This document shows positions 1-5,152 of a DNA stretch of 5,152 nucleotides, piece after piece. How positions within the stretch are numbered: the first letter of the stretch is position 1; every line of letters begins with the position of its first letter. The stretch spans positions 4,550 through 9,701 of the forward strand of contig MGYH01000006.1 of assembly GCA_001801665.1 (NCBI GenBank). The letters are read 5' to 3'. Under the pieces are notes generated by a model. It was given only the letters and a program-made list of their open reading frames with translations. It did not search any database and was not told where the DNA came from. The translations under genes were made by a program, and so were the position numbers. The DNA is from Gammaproteobacteria bacterium RIFCSPHIGHO2_12_FULL_45_12 (GTDB lineage: Bacteria; Pseudomonadota; Gammaproteobacteria; DSM-16500).

Positions 1-1817
1 ATCCTTTAGGCGTGCCCAATCTCGCGGGTGACCTCTATTATGATGCCGCTTACAATGAAAATTGTCTGGTGACCGTGGTGACCTTGGGTGTGGTTCGGGA
101 AGACCGCATCATTCACTCCTATGCGCCCAGCCATGCTGACAATCATGTTTTCATCCTGGTCGGCAAGCCGACGGATAATAGTGGTTTTGGCGGTGCCAGT
201 TTTGCGTCCTCCACCTTGCTTAAAGGTCAGCAGGAAAAGAACAAAGGGGCGGTTCAGGAACCAAACGCCTTTTTACAGCGCCATCTTTTAAAAGCGAATA
301 ATGCGTTATTTAAACAGCTTGAAGAGCAACATTGCCTGGATCAGGTGGGTTTTAAAGATTTGGGGGCGGGCGGCATTGCTTGCGCGAGCGTTGAACTGGC
401 AGAAGCCGGCGGTTATGGGGCCGATATTCAGGTAGAAAAAATTCCCGTTGGCATGCAGGGGCTCATGCCAGCCGTTATCCTGTGTTCTGAAACGCAGGAA
501 CGCTTCATGTGGGTGGTGCCCCCCTCGTTGGTGGAAACCATTCTGACGCATTATAACCAGACATTTGCCTTGCCGCAGGTTTCAGAAGGCGCGTGTGCCG
601 CCGTGATTGGACATATTCGCTCAGATGGTCTGTATGTGGTGACACATCACGGCAAAAAACTGGTGAATGCCCGTGCCCGTGACGTCACGCAGGGCATTTT
701 ATATGAGAGACCGTTTGTTTTGAAAGCCATGACGCAGACTGAACCCTCACTGCCTCCGCCTGAAGAGATGAACACCTTATTCATCCGTATCTTGAGGCAT
801 GAAAATGTGGCGTCACGCGCGCCGGTTTATGAAACCTATGATAAGCAAGTACAAGGCCGTACGGTGGTTGAAGCCGGATGGGCGGATGCGGGGGTGATGC
901 AGCCGTTTAATGAAGATGCTTATCCTGAAGAAATTCGTCAGGTGGGTGTTGCCTTGTCACTGGATCAAAACCCGCGCTATAACCAGATTGATGCCTATTG
1001 GGGTGCGGTGAACGCAGTGATTGAAGCGGTTAGAAATATTACGGCCGTGGGCGCGACACCGCTCGCCATTTCAGATTGTTTGTGCTTCGGTAATCCGGAA
1101 AAACCAGAGCAAATGGGCGAATTGGTGGCGGCGGTGCGCGGCATCGCGGATGCGTGTCGTGCCATCACCATCAAAGCGCATCCAGAGGCGACCTTACCCG
1201 TGATTGCTGGCAATGTGTCACTTTACAATGAGTCACCACACGGCACCATTCCACCGAGTCCCATGATTGCTTGTGTGGGCTCTATGCCAGATGCGGCGAA
1301 AGCCGTGACGTATGATTTGAAAAAAACCGACTCCCTGTTGCTGTTGGTTGGCGAGCGTCAAGATGAATGCGGCGGTAGTGTTTATTATCAATTGCAGGGG
1401 GAATTGGGCAGCAAGCTTCCCAAGCCCGATTTAATGACCATTGCCAATGAAATTCATGCCGTTCACGCGGCCATCTCACAGAGTCTTGTGCTGGCAGCGC
1501 ATGATATTTCAGAAGGGGGTCTGGCGGCTGCCGTGGCTGAGATGAGTTTTAAACGCGCCATTGGCGTGACAGTGGAAATTCCAGGCGATCTGCCGGTTGA
1601 GAAAAAATTATTTGGTGAAACGGGTGGCTTTGTGCTGGAAGTCGCGAAACATCATCTGGCTTCGATTAAAACCTTGTTTGCCGAGTATGCCATTCCCCTG
1701 ATTCAGGTGGGTGAGACAGACAACACATCACGTTTACGAATGAACAAGGTGGTGGATGTTTTGGTGAGTGAGGCGAAATGGGCATGGGAAAATGGATTAA
1801 GAGAGAGGTTGCTGTGA
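1..1817 (+). CDS. purL: Phosphoribosylformylglycinamidine synthase, synthetase subunit PurL (5' partial)
   Basis: Catalytic ATP-dependent subunit of FGAM synthetase: it converts FGAR to FGAM with ammonia supplied by PurQ, in the cytoplasm. The reading frame is open to the left edge (first whole codon at base 3, reading PLG then VPNLAGD), so the GTG at 12 is an internal valine. Roughly 150-200 N-terminal residues of a small-type PurL are missing. Counting from base 12, I see GGASFAS (60-66), DLGAGGIACAS (116-126) and CSETQER (158-164). The second half has NPRYNQIDAYWGAV (320-333), the AIRS-like NITAVGATPLAISDCLCFGNPEKPE (342-366), GNVSLYNES (400-408), AHDISEGGLAAAVAEMSF (496-513) and FGETGGF (534-540). 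These are the two PurM-like halves expected of PurL. The protein ends without a glutaminase domain, which is encoded separately by the downstream purQ, so it is the small-type subunit, not the E. coli-type large enzyme. Its TGA overlaps the purM start. Identity is nearly certain. Confidence 0.97.
   Translation, partial: PLGVPNLAGDLYYDAAYNENCLVTVVTLGVVREDRIIHSYAPSHADNHVFILVGKPTDNSGFGGASFASSTLLKGQQEKNKGAVQEPNAFLQRHLLKANNALFKQLEEQHCLDQVGFKDLGAGGIACASVELAEAGGYGADIQVEKIPVGMQGLMPAVILCSETQERFMWVVPPSLVETILTHYNQTFALPQVSEGACAAVIGHIRSDGLYVVTHHGKKLVNARARDVTQGILYERPFVLKAMTQTEPSLPPPEEMNTLFIRILRHENVASRAPVYETYDKQVQGRTVVEAGWADAGVMQPFNEDAYPEEIRQVGVALSLDQNPRYNQIDAYWGAVNAVIEAVRNITAVGATPLAISDCLCFGNPEKPEQMGELVAAVRGIADACRAITIKAHPEATLPVIAGNVSLYNESPHGTIPPSPMIACVGSMPDAAKAVTYDLKKTDSLLLLVGERQDECGGSVYYQLQGELGSKLPKPDLMTIANEIHAVHAAISQSLVLAAHDISEGGLAAAVAEMSFKRAIGVTVEIPGDLPVEKKLFGETGGFVLEVAKHHLASIKTLFAEYAIPLIQVGETDNTSRLRMNKVVDVLVSEAKWAWENGLRERLL
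1801..1816 (+). promoter_or_regulatory. Shine-Dalgarno site and GTG start of purM inside the end of purL
   Basis: The purine-rich stretch GAGAGAGG (1801-1808) lies five bases before the GTG at 1814-1816, whose last two bases start the purL TGA (1815-1817). This is a classical overlapping stop/start that lets terminating ribosomes reinitiate. It decides the purM start in favour of GTG over the upstream in-frame ATG at 1778, which has no comparable site. Confidence 0.75.
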
Positions 1818-2860
1818 CGAAAACAGTGGATTACAAAGCGGCAGGGGTTGATATCGAGGCGGGGAATGAGGCGGTTAGGCGCATTAAACAATCCGTGGAA
1901 AGCACTTTTTCATCGCAAGTTTTAACAAGCCTTGGCGGTTTTGGCGCAATGTATGACTTGAAAGCCATCGCCGAACACTATCGTCACCCCGTGCTGGTGC
2001 AGAGTATTGATGGGGTGGGCACCAAAATGATGGTGGCTAAATTAATGCAGTGCTTTGATACGATTGGCCGAGATTTAGTGAGCGCCACGACCAACGATAT
2101 TATTGTGTTAGGCGCGACACCCTTAACGTTGCTCGATTACATTGCAAATGACAAGCTGCACCCGGCGGTGATTGAAAAAATAGTAGAGGGCATGGCGGCA
2201 GCTTGCCGGGAGAATCACATTTCACTGGTGGGCGGTGAAACCGCAGAAATGCCGGGCACTTATTTGCCCGGGGAGTATGATCTCGTGGGGGTGGTGACGG
2301 GCGTGGTTGAAAAAGACCAAGCCATTTTGGGCCATGATATTGTGCCAGGCGATGTGCTGCTTGCGTTTCCTTCCAGCGGATTACATACCAACGGGTATTC
2401 ATTAGCGCGAAAATTATTTTTTGATGTCGGGGGTTATCAGGTGACGTCACGCCTGCCAGCCTTACCCGTCACCCTTGGCGAGGCATTGTTGACGCCGCAC
2501 GTGAATTATACCTTGCCGGTGCTGCATTTGTTGTCGCAGAAGATTCACATCAAGGGCATGGCGCATATTACAGGCGGCGGCTTGTTGGAAAATTTGCCAA
2601 GAATGTTACCTGCGAATTGCGCGGTAGACATGGTGCGCGGCGCCTGTCCTGTCTTGCCGATTTTTGATGCCATGCAACGATTGGGGCAATTGCCAGATGA
2701 GGAAATGTATCGCACCTTTAATATGGGTGTCGGTCTTGTCATGGTGGTTGCGCCTGCCTCCGTGACGGCAATGCGGGCGGCGTTAACCCATTTTCCTTTG
2801 TTCCCATTATATGACATAGGTCAAGTGGTCAGCGGGCAACGGACAGTGAGGCTTATTTAA
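1814..2860 (+). CDS. purM: Phosphoribosylformylglycinamidine cyclo-ligase PurM (AIR synthetase)
   Basis: Closes the imidazole ring: FGAM plus ATP gives AIR, directly using the product of the PurL/PurQ complex encoded on either side. The 348-residue product is close to the E. coli length (345). Visible family motifs are YKAAGVDIEAGN (7-18), LGGFGA (40-45), the substrate/ATP-region DGVGTK (66-71), TTNDIIVLGATPLTLLDY (92-109), LVGGETAEMPGTY (138-150), SSGLHTNGYSL (187-197), HITGGGLLENLPRMLP (251-266) and MYRTFNMGVG (298-307). I chose the GTG at 1814 because it puts YKxAGVD at the usual distance from the N terminus, overlaps the purL stop as GTGA, and has a purine-rich site (GAGAGAGG, 1801-1808) five bases upstream. 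The in-frame ATG at 1778 would add 12 residues with no family counterpart. Some positions in the NDIIVLGATPL region differ from the enteric sequence, suggesting a divergent branch. Expression is probably coupled to purL. Confidence 0.98.
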   Translation: MTKTVDYKAAGVDIEAGNEAVRRIKQSVESTFSSQVLTSLGGFGAMYDLKAIAEHYRHPVLVQSIDGVGTKMMVAKLMQCFDTIGRDLVSATTNDIIVLGATPLTLLDYIANDKLHPAVIEKIVEGMAAACRENHISLVGGETAEMPGTYLPGEYDLVGVVTGVVEKDQAILGHDIVPGDVLLAFPSSGLHTNGYSLARKLFFDVGGYQVTSRLPALPVTLGEALLTPHVNYTLPVLHLLSQKIHIKGMAHITGGGLLENLPRMLPANCAVDMVRGACPVLPIFDAMQRLGQLPDEEMYRTFNMGVGLVMVVAPASVTAMRAALTHFPLFPLYDIGQVVSGQRTVRLI

Positions 2861-2861
2861 G

Positions 2862-4148
2862 ATGAAAATAGCCATTGTGCAATTTCCTGGATCAAACTGT
2901 GAGCGTGAAACCGAGCTCGCCGTCAAGCGTGCGGGTATGGAGCCTGTCGCCTTTTTGTGGAACGAATCAAGGGCGCGTCTTGCCGCGATGGATGGTTATG
3001 TGCTGGTCGGCGGATTTTCTTATGAAGATCGTTCACGGGCGGGCATCATCGCGGCACTTGATCCGGTGATGCGGGAATTGAAACAGCAGAGTGAGCTCGG
3101 CAAGCCGGTGCTTGGCATTTGTAACGGTGCGCAAGTGCTGGTTGAAACAGGGTTAGTGCCAGGGCTTGAACACAATCGTGTGGGGATGGTGCTTGCTGAA
3201 AATAAACGCATGGCGCATGGAAAAATTTTAGGAACCGGATTTTATAATGCCTGGGTACACATGAGGGTATCGGATACCTATCAGCGTAACGCGTTTACGC
3301 GGCACTTGACACCGCGTGATTTATTGCATATTCCCGTGGCGCATGGCGAAGGACGTTTTGTGATGTCAGCGGCTTTACTGGATGAAATTAAAACGCAGGG
3401 GCTGAACGTATTCCAATATTGTGATGCGGCAGGCCGGGTGATCGATACCTTTCCAGTTAACCCCAATGGATCCATGGATAATATCGCGGCAATTTCAAAC
3501 AAGGCTGGAAATGTGATGGCGATGATGCCGCATCCAGAGCGCACCCCGAATGGCGATGTCATTTTTCAATCCATGCGTGATTATATTGCGGAGGGTGGTT
3601 TTTCTGCGGAAAAGATCGCGCAAACCGTGCCGCTTCACTATTATCCGGTACGTCACAAAATACCCGTCTATGAAAAGCACCCGTCGGCGCATGAGTGTGT
3701 GGTTAGTTTAATGATCACCGATAATCATGCGGTGACAGTGCAAAATACCTTGAGTCAATTAGGCTTGCCGGTGACGGTGCGGCGATATACTCACTGGGAA
3801 ATTGAGTGTGCATCGCAAGCCGTGCTGGCCTCGATCCTAAAGAGCGGCGTACTTTACAATGAACGTAAGGAAAGTAAAGTGGATCTCGCTGTGTCTGCTA
3901 CGGAAACGGCAGCCTTGGCTGAATGTGCTTATTTGGTGCGTTCAAAAGACAATTTAATCGGACTTAAAATGCAGCAAATACTGCAAGACCATTTCTCGGT
4001 GGATGGCATGACAGCCATTCACCACGGTGTTCTCTGGAAGTTTGGCAGTGAGACGATCGCGCTGCCGGAATTAACAGAAAAACTTTTTCATACTAACATT
4101 ATTTATAATCAATATGCCCATGACTGCTATCAACACAAACATTGCTAA
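2862..4148 (+). CDS. purQ: FGAM synthetase glutaminase subunit PurQ with C-terminal tandem PurS-like extension
   Basis: Class I glutamine amidotransferase that releases ammonia from glutamine for PurL. The PurQ part spans about residues 1-250: IVQFPGSNCERE (5-16), GGFSYEDRSRAG (50-61), the nucleophile motif LGICNGAQ with Cys87, IPVAHGEGRF (157-166), and MMPHPERT (221-228) carrying His224 and Glu226 of the triad. The enzyme should therefore be active. At 428 residues it is far longer than usual small PurQ (about 220-280). A linker at ~250-276 leads to two consecutive units, ~277-337 and ~353-421, that look like PurS, the small bridging subunit of FGAM synthetase. The second has a KDNLIG stretch like the PurS DPxG turn, an IHHGVLW strand like VRxGK, and an LFHTNIIYNQY end like LLANPVIEDY. 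ATG at 2862 follows the purM stop by one base; a weak TGAGG (2847-2851) sits ten bases upstream. PurQ identity is secure; the PurS assignment is by-eye inference. Confidence 0.94.
   Translation: MKIAIVQFPGSNCERETELAVKRAGMEPVAFLWNESRARLAAMDGYVLVGGFSYEDRSRAGIIAALDPVMRELKQQSELGKPVLGICNGAQVLVETGLVPGLEHNRVGMVLAENKRMAHGKILGTGFYNAWVHMRVSDTYQRNAFTRHLTPRDLLHIPVAHGEGRFVMSAALLDEIKTQGLNVFQYCDAAGRVIDTFPVNPNGSMDNIAAISNKAGNVMAMMPHPERTPNGDVIFQSMRDYIAEGGFSAEKIAQTVPLHYYPVRHKIPVYEKHPSAHECVVSLMITDNHAVTVQNTLSQLGLPVTVRRYTHWEIECASQAVLASILKSGVLYNERKESKVDLAVSATETAALAECAYLVRSKDNLIGLKMQQILQDHFSVDGMTAIHHGVLWKFGSETIALPELTEKLFHTNIIYNQYAHDCYQHKHC
3690..3872 (+). other. PurS-like unit A within the PurQ fusion protein
   Basis: Codes for about residues 277-337 of the PurQ protein. 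Landmarks are EC at 278-279, DN at 287-288, Q294 and L297, T305, W312, L326 and YN at 332-333. These recur in the same order and near-identical spacing in unit B. Unit A lacks a clear DPxG-like turn and is the more diverged copy. It would supply one of the two PurS positions in the synthetase complex. The assignment is by pattern only; another small alpha/beta domain cannot be excluded. Confidence 0.5.
3918..4124 (+). other. PurS-like unit B within the PurQ fusion protein
   Basis: Codes for about residues 353-421 of the PurQ protein. Landmarks are EC at 354-355, DN at 363-364, Q371 and L374, T384, W392, L408 and YN at 415-416. Against ordinary PurS, KDNLIGLKMQQIL matches the DPxGxAIxxAL helix start, IHHGVLWKF the VRVGKxIEL strand and KLFHTNIIYNQY the KLLANPVIEDY C-terminal strand. 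This is the better-preserved of the two units and the main reason for calling PurS. Its end nearly coincides with the end of the protein, with seven residues left. Confidence 0.6.
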
Positions 4149-5109
4149 TCAAGAAAAATTGAGTGAGATGCTGCCTTTCTGTTTAACAGAAACCACGTTT
4201 CGTTTTGGCCAAAAATATCAGGGGAAAGTGCGTGATACTTATGATCTCGGTGATAAGTTGGTACTGGTCACAACCGATAGACAAAGTGCGTTTGATCGGG
4301 TGATTGCCGCGGTGCCTTATAAAGGCCAGGTATTGAACTTAACCAGTGTCTGGTGGTTTGAACAGACCGAAGCATTGGTGCCGAATCATCTGATCGCAGT
4401 GCCTGATCCTAATGTGGTGATTGCTAAAAAGTGCGAGGTTTTTCCCATTGAATTGGTGGTGCGCGGGTATATCACTGGCACCACCAATACGTCTTTGTGG
4501 ACGCAATATCAAAAGGGAGCCCGTGAATATTGTGGCCTGACGTTTCCTGAGGGCATGAAAAAAAATCAACGCCTTCCAGAAGCCATTTTGACCCCGACTA
4601 CAAAAGATAAAACGCATGACAGGCCGATCAGTCCGGCTGAGATTGTGGCGGAAGGCTGGATGACGCAAGCGGATTGGGATGAAACCAGTGCGGCTGCCTT
4701 ACAGTTGTTTCAGTTTGGGAGCGAGGTCGCGGCTAAGCACGGTTTGGTGCTGGTCGACACGAAATATGAATTTGGCCGAGATGCCTCGGGTAACATCATG
4801 CTGGTGGATGAGATTCATACGCCTGATTCCAGTCGTTATTGGCTGGCGAATAGCTATGAATCACGGCATGCCGCGGGTCAGGAACCTGAAAATATTGATA
4901 AAGAGTTTTTGCGTTTATGGTTTGTGGCGCATTGCGATCCTTATCGTGAGGCGCCATTGCCTGCTGCGCCCAGGGACTTGATTGTCACGCTGGCATCGCG
5001 TTATGTGCAGTTATATGAAATGATCACGGGAAGGCAGTTTGGTTTTATGCCGCATCCAGCACCGATTGAAGAACGTATTATGCGAAATCTCGCCGGATGG
5101 TTAGGATAA
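4114..5109 (+). CDS. purC: Phosphoribosylaminoimidazole-succinocarboxamide synthase (SAICAR synthetase), long plant-like form
   Basis: ATP-dependent ligase joining CAIR and aspartate to give SAICAR, in the cytoplasm. Diagnostic motifs, numbered from 4114, are GKVRDTYDLGDKLVLVTTDR (37-56), SAFDRV (58-63), the KGQVLN segment (70-75), VVRGYITGT (115-123), LTPTTKDKTHD (159-169), LVDTKYEFG (213-221) and DEIHTPDSSRYW (232-243), followed by PENIDKEFLRLWF (258-270). The maximum length of 331 residues and the PENIDKEFLRLWF C-terminal section place it in the long class, not the ~237-residue E. coli class, and the wording is strikingly plant-like. The start is uncertain. ATG at 4114 and 4120 lie inside purQ (35- or 29-nt overlap in another frame) without a Shine-Dalgarno site. 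ATG at 4168 (313 residues) follows the purQ stop by 19 nt and still keeps all motifs, but also has only weak purine-rich sequence upstream. I give the longest frame. Function is nearly certain. Confidence 0.96.
   Translation: MPMTAINTNIANQEKLSEMLPFCLTETTFRFGQKYQGKVRDTYDLGDKLVLVTTDRQSAFDRVIAAVPYKGQVLNLTSVWWFEQTEALVPNHLIAVPDPNVVIAKKCEVFPIELVVRGYITGTTNTSLWTQYQKGAREYCGLTFPEGMKKNQRLPEAILTPTTKDKTHDRPISPAEIVAEGWMTQADWDETSAAALQLFQFGSEVAAKHGLVLVDTKYEFGRDASGNIMLVDEIHTPDSSRYWLANSYESRHAAGQEPENIDKEFLRLWFVAHCDPYREAPLPAAPRDLIVTLASRYVQLYEMITGRQFGFMPHPAPIEERIMRNLAGWLG
4176..4192. repeat. 17-bp perfect inverted repeat near the purC start
   Basis: TTTCTGTT, a single T, then AACAGAAA: eight-base arms around a one-base centre, starting eight bases after the last base of the alternative ATG at 4168. 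It is AT-rich, has no T-run after it and does not resemble the E. coli PurR operator. It falls in codons for PFCLTETTF, whose CLTET part looks conserved, so it may be chance. It could be an operator or a short hairpin affecting purC translation. Confidence 0.3.
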
Positions 5110-5140
5110 TGCGCAGATGCTTGATCAGCAAGGACAGCCA

Positions 5141-5147
5141 AAGGGAG
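5141..5147 (+). promoter_or_regulatory. Possible Shine-Dalgarno site for a gene beginning at or past the right edge
   Basis: AAGGGAG is the best Shine-Dalgarno match in the 43 bases after purC. The ATG at 5149 is only one base after it, too close for normal use, so a start at about 5153-5157, outside the window, is more plausible. Two further ATGs follow the purC stop: one at 5109, overlapping it as TAATG and open to the edge, and one at 5117, opening an 11-codon frame that ends in TGA at 5150-5152. No terminator-like hairpin separates purC from this point, so the operon probably continues. Confidence 0.35.
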
Positions 5148-5152
5148 CATGA

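Noticed and set aside
12..14. GTG at base 12 as the true start of purL
   Set aside because: The frame is open to the left edge and the residues before it read naturally into a conserved GVPNLAGD segment; the protein would lack its whole first ATP-binding part. It is a truncated gene, not a short one.
1778..1813. ATG at 1778 as the purM start, giving a 360-residue protein
   Set aside because: It adds 12 residues with no family counterpart, overlaps purL by 40 nt and lacks a good ribosome site, whereas the GTG at 1814 has one and gives the usual length.
2252..2271. GC-rich hairpin CCGGGCA / TGCCCGG with a 6-nt loop inside purM, considered as a terminator
   Set aside because: It has no T-run after it and lies in codons of the conserved ETAEMPGTYLPGEYD region of PurM, so coding constraint explains it.
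2100..2450. Antisense 116-codon open frame opposite purM
   Set aside because: Pro/His/Arg-rich translation with no recognisable motif, lying wholly opposite a confirmed gene; a shadow frame.
3281..3562. Antisense 93-codon open frame opposite the PurQ glutaminase region
   Set aside because: No recognisable family, and the opposite strand encodes conserved PurQ residues, so it is a shadow frame.
4339..4668. Antisense 109-codon open frame opposite purC
   Set aside because: No recognisable motif and fully contained in a conserved coding region; a shadow of purC.
1..5152. Purine riboswitch, PurR operator, promoter, mobile element, CRISPR array or defence genes
   Set aside because: There is no non-coding stretch above about 45 nt, no direct-repeat array, no transposase-like frame and no match by eye to the E. 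coli PurR box. Any operon-level control must lie upstream of the window.

Overview
The window is a compact, single-strand block of de novo purine biosynthesis genes. All four recognisable genes are on the + strand, in the order purL (5' end cut off by the window edge), purM, purQ with a long C-terminal extension, and purC. They encode FGAM synthetase (PurL and PurQ), AIR synthetase (PurM) and SAICAR synthetase (PurC). Together they cover the step FGAR to FGAM, the step FGAM to AIR, and, after carboxylation of AIR by enzymes not encoded here, the step CAIR plus aspartate to SAICAR.

The layout is very tight. purL and purM overlap by 4 nt (GTGA). purM and purQ are separated by one base. purQ and purC overlap by up to 35 nt, or are separated by 19 nt, depending on the purC start. 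This is the form of a translationally coupled operon. I see no promoter, terminator, riboswitch, tRNA, mobile element or CRISPR in the window, and no non-coding stretch above about 45 nt. The last 43 bases lie after purC and end in a purine-rich Shine-Dalgarno-like stretch, so another gene probably begins at or just beyond the right edge.

Two things stand out. First, the PurQ protein is 428 residues, against roughly 220-280 for the usual small PurQ. Its last ~150 residues appear to hold two tandem PurS-like units, making it a probable PurQ-PurS-PurS fusion. The known small-type FGAM synthetase complex contains two PurS per PurL and PurQ, so the fusion would fix that ratio covalently and would explain why no separate purS lies in this block. 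Second, PurC is a long (about 310-331 residue) form that resembles, from memory, the plant plastid SAICAR synthetases much more than the short (~237 residue) E. coli enzyme.

The source is a bacterium of intermediate base composition by eye. Shine-Dalgarno use is mixed, with one clear site and others weak. The long plant-like PurC and small-type PurL argue against an enteric-type gammaproteobacterium, which has one large PurL and a short PurC. A less usual lineage is more likely, such as Legionella/Coxiella relatives or another host-associated group, but I cannot fix the taxon from this window. The core system is known biochemistry. The novelty, if any, is in the domain architecture of PurQ and the phylogenetic affinity of PurC.
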